From assembly GCA_009837885.1 (NCBI GenBank), contig VXSP01000040.1, positions 1 to 64,000 on the forward strand: a stretch of 64,000 nucleotides of DNA, given 5' to 3'. Position numbers and translations under genes: made by a program. The notes below the pieces were generated by a model that ran no database searches, was not told the origin of the DNA, and saw only the letters and a list, made by a program, of their open reading frames with translations. The stretch is from Holophagales bacterium (GTDB taxonomy: Bacteria; Acidobacteriota; Thermoanaerobaculia; Multivoradales; Multivoraceae). This document shows positions 7,139 to 15,544 of this stretch, in pieces. The stretch's first letter is position 1, and each line of letters starts with the position of its first letter.

Positions 7139-8888
7139 CGCTTCGGCCGTTGCCGCCGCGCTCCTGCTGGGACTGACCGCTGTCCCGGCGGCGGCGGGCG
7201 ACGTGACTGTGCAGTTGACCACCTCCGCGCGCAGCGAGGCGGTGAAGTGGTACGCGCGCCACCTGGATTGCGAGCCGATCGAGGGCCGCGCCGAGGCGAT
7301 CGACTGCGGCAACGCGGTGATCGAGTTCAACCAGGGCCCGATCATGGGCGCCAGCCAGGGCACCGGCATCGACCACCTCGGCTTTTCGTTTGCCGATCTC
7401 GAAGAGAAGATGGCCGAACTGGAGGCGGTCGGCGTGCGGGGCTCCGGAGTTCGCCTCCAGCGCTACGACGACGGTTCGACTCTCCGCGAAGAACCCGGTC
7501 TGTTCAAGGTCGGACGCATCTTCGATCCCTGGGGTACACGCATCGAGGTCGTCGAAGACCCGGACACGCTGGGCTTCCACCACGTTCACCTGAGCGCGAG
7601 CGATCCGGTGCGGACCCTCGGCTGGTACCGGGAGACCTTCGGCGGCGTGCCGGAGAGTCTGCGCGGGGTGCAGGACGGCCTACGCTTCGGCGAGGTCTGG
7701 CTGTTCGCCTCGGAGCATCCCGAGGGCCAGCCGGCTCCGAGCGCTGGCCGGGCGATCGACCACCTGGCCTTCGAAGTCGCCGACCTGGACACCGCGGCGG
7801 TCGGCCTGCGCGATCGGGGCGTCCGCTTCACGGCGGATCCCGAGCGGCCGGCGGGAGGCCGTTCCGGGGCGAAGCGCGGCTTCGTCTCCGCTCCCGACAA
7901 TGTGCGAGTCGCCGTGATCGAACCTGGCTGGCAGGGAGTCGACGCCGACTTCGGATCGGATGCCGACGAGGTGGCCTCGGCCGAACCGTATGTCGTGCCA
8001 AGGACGCCGTGGGGGACGCCCGACCTGCAGGGAATGTGGTCCGGCAACAAGGCCCACGGCATTCCACTCGAGCGGCCGGAAGATCTGGCCGACGTCGAGG
8101 AACTGACCGCCGAAGAGGCGGCCGCGCGCCGCGAGCGCGGCACCCTGGGGAGCATCTGGGGCTACGAGCGCGAGTGGCGCGACACGACGCTCGGCTACGT
8201 CAAGTCGGCGCCGTCGCGCCAGGTGGCGATGATCATCGATCCGCCGGACGGGCGCATTCCGCCGCTCACGGAGGAGGCCCTGGAGCGACAGCGCAACGCC
8301 CGCCAGTCGTTCGGCGACTACGTAAGGCGCCGGCCCGCTGGGCCCGAAGACCTGAGCGCCTACGTCCGTTGCATCAGCCGGGGTCTGCCGGGGATGATGA
8401 TGCCGTCGATCTACAACAACGGTCTCCAGATCAGCCAGAGCCCGGGCTTCGTCGCCATCCAGAAGGAGATGATCCACGAGACCCGCGTCGTCCCCACGAC
8501 CGAGCGGGAGCCGCTCGGCCCCGGGATCAGGCAGTGGTTGGGCGATCCCCAGGGTCGCTGGGAGGGTGACACCCTGGTGGTGGAGACCACGGGCTTCAAC
8601 GGCCGCACGAACTACCGTGGTTCGAGCGAGAACATGAAGCTCACCGAGCGCTACACGCGGCTTGGGCCGAACCGGCTCGAGTACCGCTTCACGGTCGAGG
8701 ACCCGACCGTCTGGACTCAGCCGTGGACCGGCCGGTTCGAGTTCGAGCTCGACAACGAGCAGTACGAACTCGTCGAGTACGCCTGCCACGAAGGCAACTA
8801 CGGGATGACGAACATCCTCTCCGGCGCCAGGGCGCGCGACCGCGAGGAGGCCGCGGCCGCAGCGGAGAGCGGTTCGGGAGCGCAGTAG
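7089..8888 (+). CDS. secreted fusion: two VOC (glyoxalase-like) domains plus WEGDTLVVET-family domain
   Basis: 599 aa from ATG 7089, chosen because GAGGAG lies 8 nt upstream and it opens directly into a signal peptide (..GLTAVPAAAG). Residues ~38-160 and ~165-275 are two VOC-type repeats (GTGIDHLGFSFADLEE.., DPWGTRIEVVED; then HHVHLSASDP.., AIDHLAFEVADLD). Residues ~300-590 are the secreted-family domain with PWGTPDLQGMWSG, VRCISRG, WEGDTLVVETTGFNG and YACHEGNYGMTN. VOC domains bind divalent metal and a small substrate, including in isomerases, dioxygenases and binding proteins. The pairing suggests that the C-terminal domain also acts on or binds a small molecule, by inference. Starts inside the preceding gene (50-bp overlap). 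Confidence 0.88.
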   Translation: MATYADVKKPRPATILSASAVAAALLLGLTAVPAAAGDVTVQLTTSARSEAVKWYARHLDCEPIEGRAEAIDCGNAVIEFNQGPIMGASQGTGIDHLGFSFADLEEKMAELEAVGVRGSGVRLQRYDDGSTLREEPGLFKVGRIFDPWGTRIEVVEDPDTLGFHHVHLSASDPVRTLGWYRETFGGVPESLRGVQDGLRFGEVWLFASEHPEGQPAPSAGRAIDHLAFEVADLDTAAVGLRDRGVRFTADPERPAGGRSGAKRGFVSAPDNVRVAVIEPGWQGVDADFGSDADEVASAEPYVVPRTPWGTPDLQGMWSGNKAHGIPLERPEDLADVEELTAEEAAARRERGTLGSIWGYEREWRDTTLGYVKSAPSRQVAMIIDPPDGRIPPLTEEALERQRNARQSFGDYVRRRPAGPEDLSAYVRCISRGLPGMMMPSIYNNGLQISQSPGFVAIQKEMIHETRVVPTTEREPLGPGIRQWLGDPQGRWEGDTLVVETTGFNGRTNYRGSSENMKLTERYTRLGPNRLEYRFTVEDPTVWTQPWTGRFEFELDNEQYELVEYACHEGNYGMTNILSGARARDREEAAAAAESGSGAQ

Positions 8889-8913
8889 AGGGCAGCGTCG
8901 ATGCCCGGGAGGC

Positions 8914-8994
8914 GTCGTACGCCGTCAGACGATGCTCGCGAGCCAGGTCGAGCACCTTCGCTTCCTCGTGGTCGGCGTCCAGTTCGATGCGCAT
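8914..8994 (-). pseudogene. possible remnant of a VapC-type PIN-domain toxin
   Basis: A minus-strand frame codes a short segment with DADHEEAKVLDLAREHRLTAYDAS, which resembles the last helices of VapC-family PIN ribonucleases (..LARRHGLTAYDA..). Nothing recognisable precedes or follows it and no antitoxin is adjacent, so if real it is a decayed fragment. It lies in the short gap before the Uma2-like gene. Confidence 0.33.
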
Positions 8995-8997
8995 CGT

Positions 8998-9003
8998 TAC
9001 ACT
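8998..9003 (+). promoter_or_regulatory. -10 box of a likely leaderless transcript (Uma2-like gene)
   Basis: TACACT ends 8 nt before the ATG at 9012, with CCCCAACC between and no Shine-Dalgarno. Spacing fits transcription starting at or next to the A of ATG. Confidence 0.45.
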
Positions 9004-9011
9004 CCCCAACC

Positions 9012-9980
9012 ATGGCTGAACCCCTCCGCGGAACTCCGCAGCGGCCGCGCGAGCCGCGGCGCCCGCTCGACCCGCGGGACTTTCCGGGCTGCCGCGCTGT
9101 GCATCTGCCCGTCGAGGAACTGGACGACCATGAGGGCCGCATCGAGTACTGGGAGGCGCGGAGCGGGACGGCGATGATCCTGGCTGAGCCGGCGACGCTC
9201 TATCACGATGTTCCGTCGGCCGGCGTGACGGGCCTGGTCGAGATGATCTCCCAGGCGCGGGGATCGAGGATTCTGGCGCTCGGTTCGGCGGACCTGGTTC
9301 AGTTCGGGGAACATGGGCGATACCAGGTTCTGATGCAGCCGGACGCGATGTTCTTCCTGGACCGACCGTGGCCACGAGAGAGGGCAATCGACGTCGACGT
9401 TGGCCCGCTGCCGGATGTGGTGCTGGAAGTGGACCATACGACCGATATCCGGCGGCGGAAGCTGGAGGTCTACGCTTCCTGGGGCTTTCCCGAGGTGTGG
9501 GTGGAGGTGCCGTCGCCGGACTGGATGGCGCCGCGGACTTCTGGCCGGCCGCGCCTTACGGTCTATCTGCTGGACGGCGACGGCTACGTCGAATCGGCCG
9601 TCAGCCGGGCGTTTCCGGGCTGGCGGGCGGCCGAGATCCACCGGGCAATGAATGAGGAGACGAAGTCGGCAGAGACCGTGGCGGCGCTACGCCGGGTGGG
9701 CCGCGGGCTGGGCAGGGCGTCGGGCACCAGCCCGGACGACGACCCGTTCCTTGGCGCCGAACGGGCCGAAAGTCGCTCGGAGATGCTCCGGGAGAATCTC
9801 CGACAGACTCTCGCCGCCCGGAACATCCGAGTGACTGAAGCCGTCGAGGCGTGGCTTTCAGGTGTCACTTCGGTGGAACGGTCTGCCCAGTTCCTGGAGG
9901 CCGCCATCGACAGTCGGGACGCGAGCGACTTCCTGCGCCGGGTCCGGCCGGCCGGCGACGCTCCACCAGACGACGGGTAG
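9012..9980 (+). CDS. Uma2-family (PD-(D/E)XK nuclease-like) protein
   Basis: 322 aa from ATG 9012. The core LPDVVLEVDHTTDIRRRKLEVYASWGFPEVWVEVP matches the Uma2/DUF820 family: an acidic residue in the PDVVLEV strand, then Lys in the following helix, as in PD-(D/E)XK nucleases. The family is abundant and of poorly known role, sometimes linked to mobile-element or restriction functions. The extra C-terminal ~120 residues contain a helical, charged region (ESRSEMLRENLRQTLAARN). Homology starts after the chosen ATG, and the TACACT box 8 nt upstream suggests a leaderless mRNA. Confidence 0.82.
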   Translation: MAEPLRGTPQRPREPRRPLDPRDFPGCRAVHLPVEELDDHEGRIEYWEARSGTAMILAEPATLYHDVPSAGVTGLVEMISQARGSRILALGSADLVQFGEHGRYQVLMQPDAMFFLDRPWPRERAIDVDVGPLPDVVLEVDHTTDIRRRKLEVYASWGFPEVWVEVPSPDWMAPRTSGRPRLTVYLLDGDGYVESAVSRAFPGWRAAEIHRAMNEETKSAETVAALRRVGRGLGRASGTSPDDDPFLGAERAESRSEMLRENLRQTLAARNIRVTEAVEAWLSGVTSVERSAQFLEAAIDSRDASDFLRRVRPAGDAPPDDG

Positions 9981-9996
9981 GGCCCTGCGCCGGTGG

Positions 9997-10002
9997 TAGG
10001 GT
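9997..10002 (+). promoter_or_regulatory. candidate extended -10 box upstream of DUF6152 gene
   Basis: GGTGG-TAGGGT, 35 nt before the ATG at 10038. The wider sequence from GGTGGTAG through GTTG.CG.T.CGC recurs upstream of the gene at 11121 (11071-11095). Confidence 0.35.
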
Positions 10003-10037
10003 TGCCGTTCCGCCGAGACACAGCAGCGAGCAGGACG

Positions 10038-10505
10038 ATGCCCATGTACACGACGCGATCTCTCTCCCGCGCGGCCCTTCCCGCCCTCGGTTTCGCTCTG
10101 GTCGCGGGCCTGGCTCTCACGACGTCGCCCGAGCCGGCAGCCGCCCACCACGCCTTCGCTGCCGAGTTCGACGCCACGAAGCCCGTCCGACTACGCGGCA
10201 AGGTGACGAAGGTCGAGTGGGTGAACCCGCACGCGTGGATTCACATCGACGTCACCGACGATGACGGCAGCGTGACGGCGTGGATGGTCGAGTGCGGTCC
10301 GCCCGGCGCCCTGGTGCGGCGCGGCTGGAAGAAGAACTCGGTGGCCCCCGGGACCGAGGTCCTGGTCGAGGGCTATCAGGCGATCGACGGAGCGCCACGG
10401 GCGAACGGCCGCGACGTGACGCTGCCGGACGGCCGGCGGCTGTTTGCCGGTTCCTCGGGTACTGGCGCGCCGTACGACAATCGAGAGTCGTCCGGTCAGC
10501 AGTAG
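10038..10505 (+). CDS. exported DUF6152-family protein
   Basis: 155 aa from ATG 10038 (a second ATG follows at 10044). Signal peptide to about residue 34 (..TSPEPAAAHHAFA). The mature protein has HHAFAAEFDATKPV, VTKVEWVNPHAWIHIDV and GPPGALVRRGWKK, a pattern I associate with DUF6152, a family of small periplasmic proteins of unknown function. The conserved His residues (HH, NPHAW) could bind metal, by inference. Genes of this family commonly lie near the WEGDTLVVET family, as here (6296, 7089, 11121). Confidence 0.8.
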   Translation: MPMYTTRSLSRAALPALGFALVAGLALTTSPEPAAAHHAFAAEFDATKPVRLRGKVTKVEWVNPHAWIHIDVTDDDGSVTAWMVECGPPGALVRRGWKKNSVAPGTEVLVEGYQAIDGAPRANGRDVTLPDGRRLFAGSSGTGAPYDNRESSGQQ

Positions 10506-10516
10506 GGCGGCATGGC

Positions 10517-11053
10517 GTGACAGCGGGCCCCTGGGTCGACTTGGCAAAGATCGCGGCGGTGGCGATTGTCCTTACCGCGATCCTGTACGGCCTGGGCTCT
10601 CTTGTGTACTCCCAACTGCCGCCGGACGTCCTGGACGTCTTCGGCGATCGGGAGCCTTCGGTCGCGGGCGAGGAGCCGCGTTCGGAGCGACCGCTCTCTG
10701 ACCAATCCGCTTCTGAGCGAGCGTCGCGCGAGGATGGGGCGGGTGAACTGCAGCCCATTCATGTTGGGGAAGCCGAGGGCGACTTCATACGTCCGGTGAG
10801 GACCTACACGGTTCAGCCGACGTACACGGAGTACGCCAGGAAAGCCCGCATTGAGGGTAAGGTGATCCTGCGACTGACAATCGATGAGCAGGGTGAGGTC
10901 CGGGAGGATGTCGAGGTCTTGGAAGGACTCGACATGGGCCTGACTGAAGCAGCCATCGTGGCCCTGAGGCAGTGGAGGTTCGAGCCGGCCCTGTTGGATG
11001 GGCAGCCGGTCGCTGTCCACTGGACCATGACTGTCAACTTCCGCCTCGAGTAG
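10517..11053 (+). CDS. energy transducer TonB-like protein
   Basis: 178 aa from GTG 10517, chosen because it opens just before the single membrane helix (about residues 9-29). An acidic/Ser linker follows. The C-terminal ~85 residues form a TonB C-terminal domain: PTYTEYARKARIEGKVILRLTIDEQGEV, then GLTEAAIVALRQWRFEPALLDGQPVAVHWTMTVNFRLE. It would span the periplasm and contact receptors to pass on proton-motive energy, although the linker lacks the usual long Pro-rich stretch. No exbB/exbD neighbours. Alternatively it is one of the many TonB-domain proteins with a private partner. The start is uncertain because no clear Shine-Dalgarno is seen. Confidence 0.82.
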   Translation: MTAGPWVDLAKIAAVAIVLTAILYGLGSLVYSQLPPDVLDVFGDREPSVAGEEPRSERPLSDQSASERASREDGAGELQPIHVGEAEGDFIRPVRTYTVQPTYTEYARKARIEGKVILRLTIDEQGEVREDVEVLEGLDMGLTEAAIVALRQWRFEPALLDGQPVAVHWTMTVNFRLE

Positions 11054-11070
11054 GGCCCCGGCCGGGCCCT
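11052..11070 (+). terminator. hairpin after the TonB-like gene
   Basis: AGGGCCC-CGGCC-GGGCCCT, a perfect 7-bp stem that begins at the stop codon of the TonB-like gene. No T-run follows, so termination is inferred only from the stem and position. Confidence 0.45.
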
Positions 11071-11075
11071 GGTGG

Positions 11076-11081
11076 TAGCGT
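11076..11081 (+). promoter_or_regulatory. candidate extended -10 box upstream of 11121
   Basis: GGTGG-TAGCGT, 39 nt before the ATG at 11121, in sequence similar to that upstream of the DUF6152 gene (9992-10015). Confidence 0.35.
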
Positions 11082-11120
11082 TGACGGTACGCGAATCTAC
11101 GTACACCGAGGAGGTGCCGG

Positions 11121-12209
11121 ATGAAGCTTGAGCGTGTTCTTCTCCTGAGCCTGGCGGTTCTCCTGGCCGCGCCGATGGTCGTTGCCGCCCAGGACGACGT
11201 CCCGCGCCGACCTGACGGCAAGCCCGACCTGTCCGGCGCCTACGACGTGGCGACGCTGACGCCGCTCACTCGGCCGCGCGAGTTCGGCGAGCGGCTGACC
11301 CTGACCGACGAGGAGGCGGCGGCGATCGCCCGCCGCAAGGCGGAGATCTACGAGGCGGACTTCAAGCCCAGCGACCCGAACCGCGAAGCGCCTCCGGTCG
11401 GCGGAGCGCCGATCTTCGATCCGGGGCTCGAGGTCGCGTCCGGCGGCAGCGGCGGCTACAACGCGTTCTACATGGATCCGGGCGACAACGTGATCAGGAT
11501 CGACGGCAAGTGGCGGACCTCGATCATCACGGATCCGCCGAACGGTCAGTATCCGGAGATGACGCCTGCCGGGATGGCGCGTACGGCAGCTCAGTTCGCG
11601 GCGTTCGGCCACAAGAACACGGGAACCGCCTGGTGGCTGGAGGAGAATGAGGACGGCTCCGGTCCCTACGACAACATGGAGCAGCGGCCCCTGCCGGAGC
11701 GCTGCCTGATGGGCTTCAGTTCGACCGGCGGCCCGCCGATGCTGCCGGCCCTCTACAACAACCACAAGCGGATCGTGCAGACCGGAAACCACGTGATGAT
11801 CCTGATCGAGATGGTCCACGACGCCCGCGTCGTACGGATCGGCGGCGAGCACGCGCCGGCCCAGGAACGGCGGTGGATGGGCGACTCGATCGGCTGGTGG
11901 GAAGGCGACACTCTGGTCGTCGACACGGCGAACTTCGGCGAAGAACCGGGTCTCGGTTCGGCCACGAAGGACCTGCACGTCGTGGAGCGTTTCCAGCGTC
12001 TGGCGGACGGCGACCTGCTGTACGGCTTCACGGTCCGAGACCCGAACGTCTGGGAGACGGCTTGGAGCGGCGAGTACGTGTGGCGGTCGACGCCCAACAA
12101 GGTCTTCGAGTACGCCTGCCACGAGGGGAACTACGCGCTGGGCAACGTGATGCGCGGTGCGCGCCTGCTGGAGGCTGACGCGATCGCCGCGGCGGGCGGC
12201 GGCGAGTAG
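11121..12209 (+). CDS. secreted WEGDTLVVET-family protein
   Basis: 362 aa with a signal peptide (..LLAAPMVVAAQD). It shows the full family pattern: RRPDGKPDLSGAYDVATLTP at the mature N terminus, SDPNREAPP, a GGYNAFYMDPG strand, RTSIITDPPNGQYP, Cys in ERCLMGF, YNNHKRIVQ, HVMILIEMVHDAR, GDSIGWWEGDTLVVDT, and YACHEGNYALGN with the second Cys. ATG has GAGGAGG 7 nt upstream. Function unknown. Exported and presumably disulfide-bonded. Close in sequence to the copies at 30666, 24854 and 33912. Confidence 0.88.
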   Translation: MKLERVLLLSLAVLLAAPMVVAAQDDVPRRPDGKPDLSGAYDVATLTPLTRPREFGERLTLTDEEAAAIARRKAEIYEADFKPSDPNREAPPVGGAPIFDPGLEVASGGSGGYNAFYMDPGDNVIRIDGKWRTSIITDPPNGQYPEMTPAGMARTAAQFAAFGHKNTGTAWWLEENEDGSGPYDNMEQRPLPERCLMGFSSTGGPPMLPALYNNHKRIVQTGNHVMILIEMVHDARVVRIGGEHAPAQERRWMGDSIGWWEGDTLVVDTANFGEEPGLGSATKDLHVVERFQRLADGDLLYGFTVRDPNVWETAWSGEYVWRSTPNKVFEYACHEGNYALGNVMRGARLLEADAIAAAGGGE

Positions 12210-12234
12210 TCGAGCCGGCCGGGCGCGCGAGCCC

Positions 12235-13629
12235 ATGCGCCGCTTCCGCTCTCCCGGCCTGGGAGTCCTGGGTCTGGGACTCCTCCTGGCGGCGGCGAGC
12301 CCGCCCGCGCGCGGCGCCGACGAGTCCCCGAACATAGTCGTCTTCGTCGCCGACGATGCGGGCTGGTTGGACTTCGGCGCCTACGGCAATGACGCCGTGC
12401 GGACGCCAAACCTCGACGCGCTGGCGTCGTCCGGCGTAGTCTTCGAGAACGCGTTCCTGACCACGGCGTCGTGCAGCCCGTCGCGGATCAGCATCCTCTC
12501 GGGCCGGTATCCGCACGCCACCGGCGCCGAGGACCTTCACAGCCCCCTTCCCGAAGGCGTCGAGCTGCTACCGAGCCTGCTCGGCCGCGAGGGTTACTTC
12601 ACTGGCCACATGCGGAAGACCCACTACGGTCTCGCGGGCGAGCGGCAGTTCGACTGGTTCTCGGAGGAGACCTGGGAAGGCCTGCCCGACTTCCTGGACC
12701 AGGCGGGCGAGCGGCCGTTCTTCCTCTGGGTGGGCTTTCGGGACCCGCATCGGCCGTACGCGGCCGGCGCCATAGACCCTCCGCACGATCCGGCGGAAGT
12801 CTCCGTGCCGCCGTATCTCGTCGACGACGCCGCGACGCGCACCGATCTGGCCCTGTACTACGACGAGATTGCGCGCATGGACGGCGAAATCGGCCGAATG
12901 CTGGCCGAGCTGGACCGTCGCGAACTCCGTGAGAAGACCCTCGTCGTGTTCCTGAGCGACAACGGCGCGCCCTTTCCCCGAGCCAAGGCCACCGCGTACG
13001 ACGCCGGCATCCGCACGCCGCTGATCGTTTCGTGGCCCGGCGTGACGCCCGCCGGGGTCCGCTACGCGGGGCTCGCCAGCATGATCGATCTCGCTCCGAC
13101 GCTGCTTGAAGCAGCCGGCGCGGAGAGACCCGCGAGCTACCACGGTTCGAGCTTCGTCGCCGCCCTGACGGACCAGACCGCACCGGGCAGCGAGTACGTG
13201 TTCGCGGAGCGCAACTGGCACAACTGCGACGAGCACATTCGCACGGTGCGGGGTGTGCGCTACAAGCTGATTCGCAACGCCTACACGGAGTTGCCCCTGT
13301 GCACGCCGGCCGACGCCTCGCGCAGCGCCTCCTGGTACAGCCTGACGGCGCGCCGCGAGGCGGGAACCTTGACGCCGGGTCAGGCGCGTCTCTTCGAGGC
13401 GCCGCGGCCGGTGATCGAGGTCTACGACCTGGAGGCGGATCCGCACGAGCTGGTCAACCTCGCCGGCCGGCCGGAGGTGGAGCAGATTGCCCGGCAGTTG
13501 AGCCGGGTGCTCGATGCCTGGATCGAGGAGACGGAGGACTTCCCGCCGAGCCGGCGACGGCGCGCGGACAACACGGACCGGATCAGCGGCGTGAAGTTCA
13601 GTCAGAAGGTGCCGCCGCTGGAGCCGTAG
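12235..13629 (+). CDS. exported sulfatase, N-sulfoglucosamine-sulfohydrolase-like
   Basis: 464 aa from ATG 12235, which opens a signal peptide (..GLLLAAASPPARGAD). Active-site Cys80 in CSPSRISILSGRY is the formylglycine C-x-P-x-R site. SPNIVVFVADDAGWLDFGAYGN supplies metal ligands, and FLSDNGAPFPRAK a further Asp-Asn pair. HMRKTHYG replaces the usual GKWH. Layout and length fit heparan N-sulfatase (SGSH)-like sulfatases more than arylsulfatase A, but the substrate is unknown. Its stop is 1 bp from that of the convergent CocE-type hydrolase. A different subfamily from the sulfatase at 1761. Confidence 0.9.
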   Translation: MRRFRSPGLGVLGLGLLLAAASPPARGADESPNIVVFVADDAGWLDFGAYGNDAVRTPNLDALASSGVVFENAFLTTASCSPSRISILSGRYPHATGAEDLHSPLPEGVELLPSLLGREGYFTGHMRKTHYGLAGERQFDWFSEETWEGLPDFLDQAGERPFFLWVGFRDPHRPYAAGAIDPPHDPAEVSVPPYLVDDAATRTDLALYYDEIARMDGEIGRMLAELDRRELREKTLVVFLSDNGAPFPRAKATAYDAGIRTPLIVSWPGVTPAGVRYAGLASMIDLAPTLLEAAGAERPASYHGSSFVAALTDQTAPGSEYVFAERNWHNCDEHIRTVRGVRYKLIRNAYTELPLCTPADASRSASWYSLTARREAGTLTPGQARLFEAPRPVIEVYDLEADPHELVNLAGRPEVEQIARQLSRVLDAWIEETEDFPPSRRRRADNTDRISGVKFSQKVPPLEP

Positions 13630-13630
13630 A

Positions 13631-15544
13631 TCAGCGGTCGAGCACCGGCAGCACGATCCGCGACGGGTGCTCCGCCGAGTGGTGGACCGCGTTCCGGGCC
13701 ACGCGCCACTCGCTCTCGTCGTAGTTGTTGCCGCCGGTGTTCAGGTTGCGGTCGTAGCGCGGGAAGTTGCTGCTCGAGACCTCGATCCGCAGACGGTGTC
13801 CGGCGCCGAAGACGTTGGCGGTGGCGAGCGGCCCGAGCCTTGCCTCGTAGACCTCGCCGGCTTTCATGCGGACGTCGCGGTCGAAGCCTTCGCGGTAGCG
13901 CATGCGCAGGATCGTGTCGTCGAGGTTGAAGGCACGGCCGTCGGGGTGGACGTCGACGAGCTTGACCGTGAAGTCGGTGTCGGGCGCGTCCGAGGAGACG
14001 TGCAGGATCACATCGATCGATCCGACGACGGCCAGCGGTTCGGCGAACGGTTCGGTCGTGTAGACGAGCACGTCGGCGCGCGCCTCGATTCCGCGCTGGT
14101 CGAAGGAGCCGGGCTCGTGTTCGCCCATGCAGCAGAAGGCGCCGCCGTGGGTCGGCACCGGCGAGCCCGGGTCGTAGACGAAGCGGTCGGCGTCGTTCCC
14201 GTCGCCGCCGGCCTCCGCCGTCAGCCTGCCGTCGCCGGCGGCGCTGTTCGCGTTACCGTCACTGTCCAGGTAGAGCGTCATCGGTTCGACGCCGACCGGC
14301 GGCCAGGTGTCGGCGTCCTGCCAGCCGTCCTCGCCCATGAGGAAGTAGCGCACCTTGGCGTAGCGGTCTCCGAAGCCGTTCGCTTCAGGCTTCGTGAAGC
14401 GGTCGAGGAAACTCCAGAGCATCTCGTCGAAGCCGAAGTCCGTGTCGCCGAAGTTCCGCTCGCCGACGACGAGCGGGTTCGTCAGGCGGTACATGTTGCA
14501 GTGCAGGCTGGGCGCGATGACCATGTACTGGTGGTCTCGAACCTCCGGGTCGGCGTTCGCGCGGGCATGCTGGTAGAGCGCAAGGTTCGGCGACACGGAC
14601 AGGTCGTACCAGGAGTTGGCCCACAGCGCCGGCACGCCGAACGGCTCGTCGTCGTGGTACAGGCCGCCCTCGTACCAGCCGGGATCGTCCGGAGTGCGTG
14701 CCGCGAACTCTCCGAAGATCCCTTTCGGTCCGCCGACGGACTCCATGATCGTTCGGATGGGGAGATGCCAGAGCGCCTGCTTCCAGTCGACCTGGGGCAT
14801 CTTCGCGGCCAGGTCGAAGTAGGTCGCGAGCCGCTCCAGGTCCTCGCGGCTGGTTTCCGGCGGGAAGGTCGGGCGCTGGGTGTTCTGTTCGCCGAAGAGC
14901 CAGACCGCCATCGGAAGCTGGAGTGCGCCGCCGCGGTAGAAGTTCCCCTGTTCGTAGAAGGGCCCCATGCGGCCGATGCCGGCGCCCTGGCCCATCGGCA
15001 CGGCGGCGGCGTGGCTCGGGTGGCGCATTGCGGCGAGCCCCATCTGCCATTCGGCGGTCGATGAACAGCCGAGCGTTGCGACCTTGCCGTTGGACCACGG
15101 CTGGTCGGTGATCCAGGTCAGCGCGTCGTAGCCGTCGGTGCGCGGCCGACCGAGGATCTCCCAGTCGCCCTCCGAAAAGAACTTGCCGCGCTCGTTCTGA
15201 ACCACGAAGGCGTAGCCGCGCTCGATCGCGTCGAGGCCGAACTTGAGGAGCGCGCTCGGTCGCTCCAGGTTCGGTTCCGGCAGTGGACTGAAGTTGTAGG
15301 GCGTGCGCCAGAAGATCGCCGGCACGGGACCCTGAGCGTCCCGCGGCCGGTAGATTTCGGTGGCGAGGCGGACGCCGTCGCGCATCGGTACCATGACCAT
15401 TCGATCGACTTCAGCGAGACGGTGGAGGTCGGCCCGACGTACCGGGTCCGGCGTCCGGTGGATCTGGCCGAGGATCGGGGGAGTGGCTAGAGCGAGGGAG
15501 ACAGCGACTGGCAGCAGCCTGATGACCGTTCGAATGGGGCGCAT
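13631..15544 (-). CDS. exported CocE/NonD-family alpha/beta hydrolase
   Basis: 637 aa from ATG 15544, with AGGAGA 8 nt upstream and a signal peptide (..LPVAVSLALATPPILGQ). Two-domain layout of X-Pro dipeptidyl-peptidase/cocaine esterase relatives: VMVPMRDGVRLATEIYRP at the start, then the nucleophile elbow LGCSSTAEWQ, then a C-terminal jelly-roll (about residues 430-637). The elbow is GCSST rather than the usual G.SY.G. The family hydrolyses esters or amides, often acyl-protected amino acids. Its start codon directly abuts that of the divergent protease gene at 15545. Longer upstream frames lack homology. Confidence 0.9.
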   Translation of the reverse strand: MRPIRTVIRLLPVAVSLALATPPILGQIHRTPDPVRRADLHRLAEVDRMVMVPMRDGVRLATEIYRPRDAQGPVPAIFWRTPYNFSPLPEPNLERPSALLKFGLDAIERGYAFVVQNERGKFFSEGDWEILGRPRTDGYDALTWITDQPWSNGKVATLGCSSTAEWQMGLAAMRHPSHAAAVPMGQGAGIGRMGPFYEQGNFYRGGALQLPMAVWLFGEQNTQRPTFPPETSREDLERLATYFDLAAKMPQVDWKQALWHLPIRTIMESVGGPKGIFGEFAARTPDDPGWYEGGLYHDDEPFGVPALWANSWYDLSVSPNLALYQHARANADPEVRDHQYMVIAPSLHCNMYRLTNPLVVGERNFGDTDFGFDEMLWSFLDRFTKPEANGFGDRYAKVRYFLMGEDGWQDADTWPPVGVEPMTLYLDSDGNANSAAGDGRLTAEAGGDGNDADRFVYDPGSPVPTHGGAFCCMGEHEPGSFDQRGIEARADVLVYTTEPFAEPLAVVGSIDVILHVSSDAPDTDFTVKLVDVHPDGRAFNLDDTILRMRYREGFDRDVRMKAGEVYEARLGPLATANVFGAGHRLRIEVSSSNFPRYDRNLNTGGNNYDESEWRVARNAVHHSAEHPSRIVLPVLDR

